From the NCBI RefSeq assembly GCF_006912135.1, contig NZ_VIRS01000017.1, positions 124,001-188,000 of the forward strand: DNA of 64,000 nucleotides. The letters run 5' to 3'. Shown here one piece after another: positions 1-8,230 of this stretch. The stretch is from Cryptosporangium phraense. Its GTDB lineage: Bacteria; Actinomycetota; Actinomycetes; Mycobacteriales; Cryptosporangiaceae. How positions within the stretch are numbered: the stretch's first letter is position 1; the number at the start of each line of letters is the position of its first letter. The notes under the pieces are model-generated. The model did no database searches. It was not told where the DNA came from and saw only the letters and a program-made list of their open reading frames with translations. The translations under genes and the position numbers were made by a program.

Positions 1-475
1 GGGCCAGGAACGAGTAGGCGGCGGCGACCGGCTCGGGCATCAGCCGCGGCTCGGCGATCCCCGCCATCCCGGCCGCCCGGGTCAGCACCCCGAGCCGCCG
101 CGACGCCCAGCTCACCGGGTGCGTCAGCGTGACCGTCGCGGGCGGACGCCCGGCCACCCGGGTGGCTTCGGCCAGCACGCGCGCGAGCACGGCCGCGATG
201 AGCTGGGTGACCGGCAGTTCGGCGTCCCCCAGCAGGACGGTGCCGTCGTCGATGCGTCGCTTCGGATTGGGTTCGAAGCGGTCGGGGCGCGAGCGCGCCG
301 CGTGGGCCGCGTCGCGGCCGGTCAGCAGCTGACCGCTCGGGTCGGCGAACACCGCGGACACCAGCAACGGCGAGCCGTCGAACAGGAGCGTCTCCGGCGG
401 ACCGTCGCCGCGGCGGAGCACCGCGACCGTGTTCGACGTGCCGAAGTCGATCCCGAGGGAAGGCGCGCCGGTCAT
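1..475 (-). CDS. Hsp70-family (DnaK-like) ATPase protein, N-terminal part; runs off the left edge
   Basis: Reading leftwards from an ATG at 475, the product starts MTGAPSLGIDFGTSNTVAVL and reaches EPVAAAYSFLA at the window edge, about 158 residues. DFGTSNT (residues 10-16) is the phosphate-1 loop of the actin/Hsp70 ATPase fold, and THPVSW and EPVAAA match the usual Hsp70 core positions. A TAGGTT box lies 7 nt before the ATG, so the mRNA is probably leaderless. The first 130 residues resemble the Hsp70-like protein at 41000-42376 (both carry NTVAVLR, LFDG or VFDG, DPSG and LTGRDA), so the two are paralogues. Such actinobacterial proteins are often not true chaperones and lack a canonical substrate-binding domain. 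The C-terminus is not visible here. Confidence 0.85.
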   Translation of the reverse strand, partial: MTGAPSLGIDFGTSNTVAVLRRGDGPPETLLFDGSPLLVSAVFADPSGQLLTGRDAAHAARSRPDRFEPNPKRRIDDGTVLLGDAELPVTQLIAAVLARVLAEATRVAGRPPATVTLTHPVSWASRRLGVLTRAAGMAGIAEPRLMPEPVAAAYSFLA

Positions 476-482
476 GCCGCGC

Positions 483-488
483 AACCTA
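483..488 (-). promoter_or_regulatory. -10 box (TAGGTT) of the Hsp70-like gene
   Basis: On the minus strand TAGGTT lies 7 nt upstream of the ATG at 475, the spacing expected of a leaderless actinobacterial promoter. It overlaps the stop codon of the upstream TetR gene. Confidence 0.4.
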
Positions 489-1082
489 GCGTCCGTCGTC
501 GTAGTGCGCCCCGCGAAGGGTCAGGTCGACGACCTCGGTGACGTACTCCTCGGCCTGCTCGATCATCTTCGGACGCAGCTCGGCCGGGGTCGCCACCACG
601 TGCATGAGCACCGCGCCGAACACGCTGTCGATGATCGCGGTCGGGTTGGCGTCGGCCGGGAGGTGGCCGGCCTCGATGGCGTCGCGGACCAGCTGACGGG
701 TCCGCCGCACGGCGGGCGTGATGACCTCGCGGTGGAACAGCTCGAGCAGCTCCGGATCCTGCGGAGCCTCGACGTAGAGCCGGAGCAGCGCGTTGCCGCC
801 CGGCGCGAGGTAGCGCTCGAGGCTGCTCAGCGCGGTCCGCAGCAGCGTGTCGCGGAGGCTCAGACCGTCGACCGGCGTCGGCGGCGGCTCGACCCGCGAC
901 ATGGCCGCGACGAGCAGCTCCCGGCGGTCCTTCCAGCGGCGGTAGAGCGAGTCGCGGCTGACGTCGGCGGCGCGGGCGACGGCCTCGAAGTTGAAACCGG
1001 CCCAGCCCTGGTCGCCGTAGATCGTGAGCGCGGCGGCCGCGATCCGCGCCTCGACGCCGGGGTCACGGGGCCGTCCGCGCAC
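486..1082 (-). CDS. TetR/AcrR family transcriptional regulator
   Basis: 198-residue repressor with an N-terminal TetR helix-turn-helix at about residues 12-58 (AAALTIYGDQGWAGFNFEAV then ARAADVSRDSLYRRW). The C-terminal ligand domain is variable and gives no clue to the effector. The GTG start at 1082 follows a short intergenic region shared with the divergent metallo-beta-lactamase gene, which contains an imperfect inverted repeat. This arrangement suggests that it represses the lactamase-fold gene and itself. The stop codon overlaps the probable promoter of the Hsp70-like gene. Confidence 0.9.
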   Translation of the reverse strand: MRGRPRDPGVEARIAAAALTIYGDQGWAGFNFEAVARAADVSRDSLYRRWKDRRELLVAAMSRVEPPPTPVDGLSLRDTLLRTALSSLERYLAPGGNALLRLYVEAPQDPELLELFHREVITPAVRRTRQLVRDAIEAGHLPADANPTAIIDSVFGAVLMHVVATPAELRPKMIEQAEEYVTEVVDLTLRGAHYDDGR

Positions 1083-1089
1083 TGATGTT

Positions 1090-1147
1090 CACCTCACACT
1101 CCGAATTGCCGACACAGATCGTCGGTATTATCGTCGGAGTGTAGGTG
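1090..1147. promoter_or_regulatory. candidate TetR operator/promoter region between divergent genes
   Basis: CACCTCACACTCCGA (1090-1104) is matched by the inverted TCGGAGTGTAGGTG (1134-1147) with one base missing. A shorter repeat CCGAC-N7-GTCGG lies inside at 1109-1125, next to a TATTAT -10-like box at 1126-1131. The layout suits a TetR operator controlling the divergent genes at 1082 and 1163. Confidence 0.45.
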
Positions 1148-1162
1148 AGCCCGAGGGAGACC

Positions 1163-2239
1163 GTGGTGGCAGCGAGCGGAATCGTCGTGCTGGGTACCGA
1201 GCAGCAGGCGGCCTGGGGGCGTCGAGAGCTGCCGCCGGTGGAGAAGCTGCCGGCCGGGCTGTGGTCGGTTCCGGTGCCGATCCCCGACAACCCGCTGCGC
1301 TACACGCTGACCTATCTCATTCCCGGCGACACCGGCGTGGTCGTCGTCGACCCGGGCTGGAACGACGACGAGACCTGGGCCGCGCTGCTGGCCGGGCTCG
1401 GCACCGCCGGTTTCGGGCTCGGCGACGTGATCGGCCTGGTCGCGACGCACGTCCACCCCGACCACCACGGGCTCTCGCTGCGGCTGCGGGCCGAGACCGG
1501 CGCCTGGATCGCGATGCACCCGGCCGAGCGCGACTCGATGCCGCAGCGCTTCGGCGTCACGACGCCGGAGAAGCGGCACGCGGGGATGACCCGGATCCTG
1601 CGGATCTCGGGTGCCTCCGACGAGGAGATCGACGGCCTCCTCGGCGGTGGTGACGGGCGCGGTGAGCCGGACTTCCGGATGGCCGAGCCGGACGTCCTCC
1701 TGGAGGACGGCGACCCGGTGCCGTTGCCGGGCCGGCGGATCCGCACCGTGTGGACGCCCGGGCACACGCCGGGCCACATCTGTCTGGCCGAAGAGGACGC
1801 GCGGCTGATCCTGACCGGCGACCACGTCCTGCCCCGGATCAGCCCCAACATCGGCCTCGGGCCGGTGCAGGACGCCGAGCCGCTGTCGGCGTTCCTGGCG
1901 TCGCTGTCCAAGGTGGCGGCCTACGACGACCACGACGTGCTGCCGGCGCACGAGTACCGGTTCCGGGGCCTGGCCGCCCGGACGTCCGAGCTGATCGCGC
2001 ACCACGAGGAGCGGTGCCGGGAGCTCGTCGCGGTCGTGCGGTCGGCCGGTGAGCCGACGATGTGGGAGACCGCGAAGGCGCTGACCTGGTCGCGGCCCTG
2101 GGAGGAGATCGGGCGGATGCGGTTCGCCGCCCTGGGCGAGACCGCGGCCCACGTCCAGTACCTGGTGCACCGGGGCGACCTGGCCTGGGCGCCCCCGGCC
2201 GTCCCGGACGGCCCGGCCCGCGTCCGCGTCGCCGCCTGA
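1163..2239 (+). CDS. metallo-beta-lactamase fold hydrolase
   Basis: Cytoplasmic MBL-fold hydrolase of about 358 residues. The metal-binding THVHPDHH motif is at about residues 95-102, followed by HTPGH near 201, the bridging Asp in LTGDHVL near 217 and a final His in LPAHEY near 261, so a dinuclear metal site should be intact. The C-terminal region (about 270-350) resembles the helical extension of glyoxalase II-like or SoxH-like hydrolases; the substrate is unknown. A GTG at 1145 is also in frame, but GAGGGAG at 1153-1159 favours GTG 1163 or 1166, and the upstream inverted repeat would then stay outside the gene. It is probably controlled by the divergent TetR regulator. Confidence 0.85.
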   Translation: MVAASGIVVLGTEQQAAWGRRELPPVEKLPAGLWSVPVPIPDNPLRYTLTYLIPGDTGVVVVDPGWNDDETWAALLAGLGTAGFGLGDVIGLVATHVHPDHHGLSLRLRAETGAWIAMHPAERDSMPQRFGVTTPEKRHAGMTRILRISGASDEEIDGLLGGGDGRGEPDFRMAEPDVLLEDGDPVPLPGRRIRTVWTPGHTPGHICLAEEDARLILTGDHVLPRISPNIGLGPVQDAEPLSAFLASLSKVAAYDDHDVLPAHEYRFRGLAARTSELIAHHEERCRELVAVVRSAGEPTMWETAKALTWSRPWEEIGRMRFAALGETAAHVQYLVHRGDLAWAPPAVPDGPARVRVAA

Positions 2240-2266
2240 CCCGGTCGGGCCTATCGGTCGGCGGCG
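2230..2266. terminator. hairpin between convergent genes
   Basis: CGCCGCCTGACC (2230-2241) pairs with GGTCGGCGGCG (2256-2266) with one bulge. It overlaps the end of the MBL gene and could stop transcription from both sides. Confidence 0.35.
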
Positions 2267-2868
2267 AGGCGGACGCCGAGGCCGATGAAGAGCGTGCCGG
2301 TCGCGGCGTCGATTCGGCGCCGGGCCGCGCGCCGACCGCGGAGCCAGCCGCCGATCCGGCCGGCCAGCACGCCGACCGCGCCGTCGACGATGAACTCGAG
2401 CACGATCAGGATCGCGCCGAGCACGGCGAACTGCAGCCAGACCCGCCCGAGCGACGGGTCGACGAACTGGGGCAGGAACGCGATCGTGAACGTGACCATC
2501 TTCGGGTTGAGCAGGTTCGTCATCAGCCCGTTGAGGTAGGCGCGGCGGCCCGAGACCGGCTCCGCGGACGGAAGGTCGCCGGACCCGCGCCGACGGATGA
2601 TCTGGACGCCCAGGTAGATCAGATAGATCCCGCCGACGACCCGGACGACCGTGAACGCGACCGGCACCGCCGCGAACAACGCGGTGAGCCCGGCCGCGGC
2701 CAGCGCGACGTGCACGGCCTCGCTGGTCGCCACCCCCGCGGTGGCGAGCAGCCCGGCCCGCGGGCCGCCGCGCATGCCGCAGCCGAGGATGTACAGCATG
2801 TCGGGCCCCGGCATCACCATCGCGACGAGCGTGGTGGCTGTGAACAGCACGAGCAGGTGAAAGGACAT
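2251..2868 (-). CDS. LysE/RhtB family amino-acid exporter
   Basis: 205-residue inner-membrane protein beginning MSFHLLVLFTATTLVAM, with the LysE-family signature MPGPDMLYIL near residues 18-28 and GGPRAGLLATAGVA after it. About six hydrophobic segments span the protein, which is the normal length for the family. Members export amino acids or their analogues; the substrate is not predictable from sequence. It is 12 bp downstream of the GNAT acetyltransferase gene and likely the last gene of that transcript. The GNAT is of the phosphinothricin-acetyltransferase type, so the two may act together against a toxic amino-acid-like compound, which is inference. Confidence 0.9.
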   Translation of the reverse strand: MSFHLLVLFTATTLVAMVMPGPDMLYILGCGMRGGPRAGLLATAGVATSEAVHVALAAAGLTALFAAVPVAFTVVRVVGGIYLIYLGVQIIRRRGSGDLPSAEPVSGRRAYLNGLMTNLLNPKMVTFTIAFLPQFVDPSLGRVWLQFAVLGAILIVLEFIVDGAVGVLAGRIGGWLRGRRAARRRIDAATGTLFIGLGVRLAADR

Positions 2869-2880
2869 GCCCGGAGCATG

Positions 2881-3360
2881 TCAGCTCACGGCCGGGCTGC
2901 GCCGCTCGATGAGCACGACGTCGCGCCACGTGCCGTGCCGCTGCCCGATCCGCTCCCGGGTGCCGACCACCCGGAAGCCGGCCGCGGCGTGCAGGGCCAG
3001 GCTCGCGGCGTTCTCCGGGAACACCCCCGACTGGAGCGTCCAGATACCGGCCTTCTCGGTCGAGGAGATCAGCGCGTCGAGCAGGGCACGACCGACGCCG
3101 CGGCCGGCGGCGTCCGGATGAACGTAGACCGAGTGTTCGGCGACGCCCGCGTAGGCCGGCCGTCCGGAGACGGGCGCGCAGGCGACCCAGCCGACCACCG
3201 ACCGTTCGACGAAGACGAACCGGTGCTCCGGCAGGCGCGCGGCCGAGAACGTCTCCCAGGACGGGACCGACGTCTCGAACGTGGCCAGCCCGGTCTCGAT
3301 ACCGAGCCGGTAGATCTCCAGGACGGCGGACGCGTGCGCCGGGGTCATCGAACGGATCAC
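2881..3360 (-). CDS. GNAT N-acetyltransferase, phosphinothricin-acetyltransferase-like
   Basis: 159-residue GNAT enzyme. EIYRLGIETGLATFET near residues 15-30 and the acetyl-CoA loop HPDAAGRGVGRALL near 81-94 are typical of the PAT/MddA group, which acetylates the amino group of methionine derivatives and phosphinothricin-like compounds. Late motifs FPENAASLALHAAAGFRVVG and GTWRDVVLIER fit the same group. The GTG start at 3360 overlaps the GntR stop by 4 bp, so it is translationally coupled to the permease-racemase-GntR operon upstream. The true substrate is unknown. Confidence 0.87.
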   Translation of the reverse strand: MIRSMTPAHASAVLEIYRLGIETGLATFETSVPSWETFSAARLPEHRFVFVERSVVGWVACAPVSGRPAYAGVAEHSVYVHPDAAGRGVGRALLDALISSTEKAGIWTLQSGVFPENAASLALHAAAGFRVVGTRERIGQRHGTWRDVVLIERRSPAVS

Positions 3361-4097
3361 GGAGCCGCGAACAATCCGGTCTCCGGGGGCAGGTCGGCGA
3401 TGGAGCTCTCCAGACGGTGATGGTGTTTCGCCGACAGATCGAGCAGGTCATCGGCGTCGCGGGCCACGAACGCGGCCAGCATCGCGTGGTGATCGGCGTG
3501 TAGCGCGGACCGCTCCTCGACGCCGATGTAGGCCATCGGGCGGCACGGCTCGGTGACGTTCCAGGCCGATTCCAGGACGTAGCGCAGCCGCTGCATGCCC
3601 GACGGCGCGAGCAGCGCCATGTGGAACCGGCGGCTCTCCCGGTGGTAGGCGGCCGAGTCGTCGTCGGTCACGGCCTGCTCCAGGGCCGTGAGTGCTTCGG
3701 TGGCCCGCGCGTCGTCCCGAGGGCCGGCCAGACCGACGGCGGCCGCCAGCGCGGCCGCCTCCAGCACCCGCCGGACGACGTACACCTCGCGGAGCTCGGC
3801 CAGCGTGAGCTGGGCGACCGCGTACCCGCCGCGCGGGCGATGGTCGACGAGACCTTCGCCGATCAGCGTCATCAGCGACTCGCGGACCGGGATCGGGCTG
3901 ACCGCGAACCGCTCCGCGACCTCGCCGACCGCGATCGGCGCGCCGGGCGGCACCTCGCCGGCCAGAATCACCCGGCGCAGCTCGTTGAGCACCTCGGCCT
4001 GCGACGCCCCCGGGATCGGGGCGACCTTGGAGGCGAAGTACGAGGAACGTCTCTTGGCCACCATGGATCCACGGTAGGCGTCGGCGGTTTCGTTCAC
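3357..4097 (-). CDS. GntR family regulator with FCD ligand-binding domain
   Basis: Winged-helix N-terminus (VLNELRRVILAGEVPPGAPI, then VAERFAVSPIPVRESLMTLI and GLVDHRPRGGYAVA) followed by an FCD all-helical domain with metal/ligand residues (R..FH, H.AML, KHHHRLES). The usual length is 220-250 residues; this start gives 246. GTG 4097 overlaps the racemase stop by 4 bp (GTGA); an in-frame ATG at 4064 (MVAKRRSSYF) is the alternative. FCD regulators sense small carboxylic acids. Lying inside the permease-racemase operon, it most likely controls that operon. Confidence 0.88.
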   Translation of the reverse strand: MNETADAYRGSMVAKRRSSYFASKVAPIPGASQAEVLNELRRVILAGEVPPGAPIAVGEVAERFAVSPIPVRESLMTLIGEGLVDHRPRGGYAVAQLTLAELREVYVVRRVLEAAALAAAVGLAGPRDDARATEALTALEQAVTDDDSAAYHRESRRFHMALLAPSGMQRLRYVLESAWNVTEPCRPMAYIGVEERSALHADHHAMLAAFVARDADDLLDLSAKHHHRLESSIADLPPETGLFAAP

Positions 4098-4813
4098 GTC
4101 AAAACGAAGGGCTCCATCAGCCCGGTGTAGGCCTTCGCCGGTGGTGGGGCGTACTCGAGCCGGGTGCTGGTCCGCAGGCCCAGCGCGACCAGGCTCTCGA
4201 CCATCTTCGTCGCGGCCGCGACCCCGTCGACGACCGGGACGCCGATCGACGCGCTGATCCGGGCGCACAGCTCGGCCATCCCGGCGCAGCCCAGCACGAT
4301 CACGTCGGCCTCGTCCTCGGCGACCGCCCGGCGGCACTCGTCGGTGATGCGTCGGAAAGCGTCCGGGGACTCCAGTTCGAGCACCGGGATCTCGCACGCT
4401 CGGACGCGCCGGCAGGCGTCCGCCAGACCGAAGCGGGAGGCGAGCTCCCAGGCGCGCCCGGCCGTCCGGCCCAGCGTCGTGACGACGCTGAACGTGCGGC
4501 CGAGCAGCACCGCGGTGCGCATCGCGCCCTCGGCGATGCCGATCACCGGGCCGGACGCGAGCTCGCGGGCCGCGTCGACCCCCGGGTCGCCGAAGCAGCC
4601 GACGACGTACCCGTCGGCGCCGCCGGCGCCGACGACCTGCAGGAGGCCGGGAACGGCGAGCGCCTCGTCGTAGTGGCTCTCGATCGAGGCCGGACCCATC
4701 GGAGAGGTCACGGCCTCGATCGTGGTGCCCGCCGCGGCCACGGCCGCGGCGCACACCCCCATCTGCTCGGTCATCGACGCGGTGGTGTTCGGGTTGACGA
4801 TGCGGATCAACAC
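4094..4813 (-). CDS. aspartate/glutamate/hydantoin racemase family protein
   Basis: 239 residues starting MLIRIVNPNTTASMT, the classic opening of hydantoin racemase and AroM-like enzymes. The two catalytic cysteines are present: Cys73 in VGCFGDPG and Cys176 in LGCAGMA. The family interconverts enantiomers of 5-substituted hydantoins, allantoin or related acids through a two-base cysteine mechanism. It follows the NCS1 permease by 10 bp and overlaps the GntR gene, so the operon probably imports and racemises a hydantoin-like compound. No hydantoinase or carbamoylase gene lies in the window, so the pathway here is partial. Confidence 0.9.
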   Translation of the reverse strand: MLIRIVNPNTTASMTEQMGVCAAAVAAAGTTIEAVTSPMGPASIESHYDEALAVPGLLQVVGAGGADGYVVGCFGDPGVDAARELASGPVIGIAEGAMRTAVLLGRTFSVVTTLGRTAGRAWELASRFGLADACRRVRACEIPVLELESPDAFRRITDECRRAVAEDEADVIVLGCAGMAELCARISASIGVPVVDGVAAATKMVESLVALGLRTSTRLEYAPPPAKAYTGLMEPFVLT

Positions 4814-4823
4814 GAAACGGTCC

Positions 4824-6329
4824 TCAGGCCGCGGGCACGGAGTTCGGGATCCGCGACTTCAGCGCGAAGTAGATCGCGAACGCGATGCCGGCTCCGATGA
4901 ACCAGCTGAACGCGGCCACGTCCGACGACGCGGTGAACACGATGATCACGCCGATCACCGCGGCGACCGCCGTCGCCAGGATGGCGACCGGGTTGTAGCC
5001 CTTGAGGTAGTGGTACCGCCCGCCGGGGCGCAGCGTGTAGAGGTCGTCCACGACGACCTGCTGCCGCTTGACCAGGTAGTAGTCCGCGATCAGGACGCCG
5101 TAGAGCGGACCGATGAACGCGCCCAGGACGTCCAGGGTGTAGTGGATCGTGTCGGGCGAGTTGTAGAGGTTCCACGGGGTGATCAGCACCGAGCCGACCG
5201 CGGCGATCATGCCGCCGGCCCGCCAGCTGATCCGCTGCGGCGAGACGTTGGAGAAGTCGAACGCCGGCGAGACGAAGTTCGCGACGATGTTGATGCCGAT
5301 CGTGGCGATCATGAACGTCAGCGCGCCGAGCACCACCGCGAACGTGCTGTCGAGCCGGGCGACGGTCTCCACCGGGTCGGTGAGCAGCTCGTTGAAGACC
5401 GGCCGGGTCGCCGCCGCGGTCACCACGACCAGGATCGCGAACACCAGGAAGTTGACCGGCAGCCCGAGGAAATTGCCCTTCTTCACCGCGCCGAACGTCT
5501 TGCCGTAGCGGGCGAAGTCGCCGTAGTTCAGCATCGGACCGGAGAAGTAGGAAACGACGAGCGCGATCGCGATGATCGTTTCCTGCCAGGCCGGCCAGCC
5601 GGTCAGCGTCTCGCCGCTCTCCGACAGGTTGAAGTCGAGATTCGACCAGCCCGCTTTCCAGACGAGGTAGGCGGCGAGCGCGAACATCACCAGATAGACG
5701 GCCGGGCCGCAGAAGTCGATGAATTTCTTGATCGCTTCCATGCCGCGCCAGAACACGATCGCCTGCAACACCCACATCACGCCGAATCCCGCCCAGCCGA
5801 GCGCGGAAAGGCCGAGGAAACCGTGCTGGTCGACGTCGGCCCAGGGGGCGAGGCCGTCGTCGAGGCGCAGGGCCACCACGATCAGCGCGGCCGAGGCCAG
5901 ATAGGTCTGGATGCCGTACCAGGCGACCGCGATCAGGCCCCGGATGATCGCCGGGATGTTGGCGCCGAGCACGCCGAACGGGATGCGGGAGGCGACCGGA
6001 TAGGGCGTTCCGGTGCGCTGGCTCGGGCGGGCGACCAGATTGCACAGGAAGTAGACGATCGTGATGCCGATCAGCAGCGCGATCAGTACCTGCCAGGCGA
6101 CCAGCCCGAGTGCGAACAGGCTCCCCGCGGTGAGATAGCCGCCGACACTGTGGACGTCGGACATCCAGAACGCGAAGAAGTTGTACGACGTCCAGCTCTG
6201 GTTCTTGAGTGGCGCGAGATCCTCGTTGGCCAGGCGTGGGTCGTAATCGGGTTTGATGATTCCGTCGCCGGCCGCGTGGCTGTGCGTTTCGGCGGGTAAT
6301 TCGGTCGGTGAGGCAGTCACTTCGCTCAT
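4824..6329 (-). CDS. NCS1 family nucleobase/hydantoin:cation symporter
   Basis: 501-residue membrane transporter with about 12 hydrophobic helices. After a hydrophilic N-terminal tail, NEDLAPLKNQSWTSYNFFAF and WMSDVHSVGGYLTAGSLFALGL (residues about 36-76) match the conserved first helix of the NCS1 family (Mhp1, PucI, FurD). The family imports allantoin, hydantoins, uracil or purines with Na+ or H+. It is the promoter-proximal gene of the operon with the racemase, GntR and GNAT genes. The ATG is preceded by GAGGAGCC, a good ribosome-binding site. Racemase linkage favours a hydantoin or allantoin-like substrate, which is inference. Confidence 0.92.
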   Translation of the reverse strand: MSEVTASPTELPAETHSHAAGDGIIKPDYDPRLANEDLAPLKNQSWTSYNFFAFWMSDVHSVGGYLTAGSLFALGLVAWQVLIALLIGITIVYFLCNLVARPSQRTGTPYPVASRIPFGVLGANIPAIIRGLIAVAWYGIQTYLASAALIVVALRLDDGLAPWADVDQHGFLGLSALGWAGFGVMWVLQAIVFWRGMEAIKKFIDFCGPAVYLVMFALAAYLVWKAGWSNLDFNLSESGETLTGWPAWQETIIAIALVVSYFSGPMLNYGDFARYGKTFGAVKKGNFLGLPVNFLVFAILVVVTAAATRPVFNELLTDPVETVARLDSTFAVVLGALTFMIATIGINIVANFVSPAFDFSNVSPQRISWRAGGMIAAVGSVLITPWNLYNSPDTIHYTLDVLGAFIGPLYGVLIADYYLVKRQQVVVDDLYTLRPGGRYHYLKGYNPVAILATAVAAVIGVIIVFTASSDVAAFSWFIGAGIAFAIYFALKSRIPNSVPAA

Positions 6330-6977
6330 GTGGGCTCCTCGGTCGTCCGTCGAGGAAGCACGCTAGGCCCGCGAAATTGCGCGCCTATTGCCGCGCGGAT
6401 ATATCTGCGAAAGCGGCGTCACCTGTACGAGCGACTGGCCGGCGTCGGGGCGGTCTTCCTGTGCGCGCAGGAGAAGAAGCCGGCCGCGCGGCCGTCGTCG
6501 GCCTGCGAGTTGGGCCGCCGGTCGCGAGCTGGCCCGGCTGGCTCGCGCGGTCGAGCGGGTCGAGCCGCATCGGGGCCGCTCACCCGGACGCTCGACTTCG
6601 TGGTCGCCGGGCACCCGGTTCGTGGCCACCGCGGTGCTGGTCGACGTCCACCGGATCGGTCTGCAACAGCCCGACACCCGGCGACGGCGGGTCACGGTCG
6701 GGAGAAGCGAGCCTCTCGGCTGCCGTGAACCTTCTTCGGGCGGCGCCCGTGTCAGCGTGGGATCCACCCAGCATGAGGGGCCACCGTGACCGTACTGACC
6801 CTGACGCCCGGCACGTTCCGGGCCGATCGCCGCACCGAGCTCGGCGCCCAGCCGCCGGTGACGCGGCCCCGTGTGTCACCACAGCACCAGGCCGCACCGG
6901 CCTACGGGCGGCCGGACGACGCGGTGCCCTACAGTCAGGGTCTGTCCCGCGACGCGGTGCCACGAGGGGAGCGGCGG
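6330..6977. other. 648-bp non-coding region upstream of divergent transporter and sigma genes
   Basis: No convincing gene. Near the permease start the region is less GC-rich, with a GATATATC palindrome at 6398-6405 that could hold the -10 region of the permease promoter and a GntR site. The rest shows only spurious reading frames. An in-frame upstream ATG at 6786 would lengthen the sigma factor by 64 residues, but that extension is unlike any sigma region. Confidence 0.4.
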
Positions 6978-7529
6978 ATGGTCCGAAGCGCTGGTCAGCG
7001 ACCCGGCCCGGCCGGTAACGAAGCGCTGATCCGGTCGCTGTTCGCCGAGCACGGACGAGCGCTGCTGGCTTACGTCACCCGCCTGACCGAAGACCGGGCC
7101 CTGGCCGAGGACATCGTCCAGGAGACGATCCTCCGGGCCTGGCGCAATCCCGACGTGATGGTGAACGGCAAGGGGTCGGTACGAGGATGGCTGCTCACCG
7201 TGGCCCGCAACATCGTGATCGACCACACCCGCGCCCGGGCGGCCCGCCCCACCGAGGTTCCCGAGGTGCCCTACAAGCCGCCGGTCGCCCGTGACCACGC
7301 CGACAACGTCGTCAATCAGATGGTCGTGATGGACGCGCTGGAGCAGCTGCCACCGGAGCACCGCGACGTCCTCATTCAGATCTACCTGCGGGGCCGCACC
7401 ATCAAGGAGGCGGCCGACGCTTTAGGAGTACCGGTCGGGACAGTGAAGAGCAGAACGTTCTACGCGCTGAGAACCTTGCGCGACACGTTCGGCGGCCGGG
7501 ACGCGGGCCTCGGGATGGTGACCCGGTGA
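6978..7529 (+). CDS. ECF RNA polymerase sigma factor, SigL-like
   Basis: 183-residue ECF sigma factor. Region 2 covers about residues 15-85 (SLFAEHGRALLAYVTRL, AEDIVQETILRAWRNP, GWLLTVARNIVIDHTRAR) and region 4 about 115-170 (LEQLPPEHRDVL, IKEAADALGVPVGTVKSRTF). The motif pattern and the C-terminus ending GMVTR resemble mycobacterial SigL. ATG 6978 was chosen because GAGGGGAG lies 6 nt upstream and the family starts here. The anti-sigma gene starts inside its stop codon (GTGA), so the two are coupled; release of the anti-sigma should free this factor for its regulon. Confidence 0.9.
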   Translation: MVRSAGQRPGPAGNEALIRSLFAEHGRALLAYVTRLTEDRALAEDIVQETILRAWRNPDVMVNGKGSVRGWLLTVARNIVIDHTRARAARPTEVPEVPYKPPVARDHADNVVNQMVVMDALEQLPPEHRDVLIQIYLRGRTIKEAADALGVPVGTVKSRTFYALRTLRDTFGGRDAGLGMVTR

Positions 7530-8230
7530 CCGCGCCGCACGGGCACGTCGACATCGCGGGCTACCTGTTCGGCCTGCTGGACCCGGTCGAGTACCGCCGG
7601 GTCGAAGAGCACCTCGCCACCTGCCCGGCCTGCCGGCACGAGGTGACGGTCCTGCGTGAGATCGAGGACGCGCTGGACGAGGTTCCGCCCGAGCTGTTCA
7701 TGGACGGACCGGATCCGGAAGCCGACCTGCTGCTGCAGCGCACGCTGCGGGCGGCGCGGGAGGAGTCCGCGGCCAAGCCCGGCCGCGGCCGATTTCTGAT
7801 CGCCGGGGCCGCCGCCGTCGTCGCGCTCGCCATCGGGATCGGTGGCGGTGTCGTCGTCGGACGCTCGGGTGAACCGCAGACCCCGATCGCCGGACCGTCC
7901 GCGTCGGCCACCGTTCCGGGCACGCGGACGGTCGCCGCGACCGACCCGTCGACCGGCGCGCACCTGACCGCGACCGTCGTCCCGGCCAGCGGCTGGGTGC
8001 ACGTGAACGCGCTGCTCAAGGGCATCAAGGCGGGCGAGGAGTGCCGGATGGTCGTGCGCGGGAAGGACGGTACGGAGAAGGAAGCGGGCAGCTGGGTGAT
8101 CTCGGAGAAGGCGGCCAACGCGGCCAACGGCTGGATGGTCACCGGCAACGCGGCGATCGCGCCCGATGACGTCGAGTCGGTCGAGATCGTCACCACCGCG
8201 GGGCGTCATCTGGTTACCGTCGAGGTGTGA
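7526..8230 (+). CDS. zinc-finger anti-sigma factor, membrane-anchored (RslA-like)
   Basis: 234 residues. The N-terminal anti-sigma zinc-finger is seen as His29, Cys33 and Cys36 in EEHLATCPACRHE, preceded by a helix with HVDIAGYLFGLLDPVEYRR. A single transmembrane helix is at about residues 91-112 (FLIAGAAAVVALAIGIGG), then an extracytoplasmic domain of about 120 residues. The HxxxCxxC form is the redox- or zinc-sensitive ZAS type. It starts at GTG 7526 overlapping the sigma stop and should hold the sigma factor inactive at the membrane. Confidence 0.88.
   Translation: MTAPHGHVDIAGYLFGLLDPVEYRRVEEHLATCPACRHEVTVLREIEDALDEVPPELFMDGPDPEADLLLQRTLRAAREESAAKPGRGRFLIAGAAAVVALAIGIGGGVVVGRSGEPQTPIAGPSASATVPGTRTVAATDPSTGAHLTATVVPASGWVHVNALLKGIKAGEECRMVVRGKDGTEKEAGSWVISEKAANAANGWMVTGNAAIAPDDVESVEIVTTAGRHLVTVEV

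Noticed and set aside
1094-3451. 785-codon minus-strand reading frame
   Set aside because: It runs through the MBL, LysE and GNAT genes in another frame and is rich in Arg/Pro/Gly with no domain, a typical shadow of high-GC genes.
6388-6789. Small Arg-rich plus-strand frame before the sigma gene
   Set aside because: Several overlapping frames of similar length exist here and none has domain, codon or ribosome-binding support.
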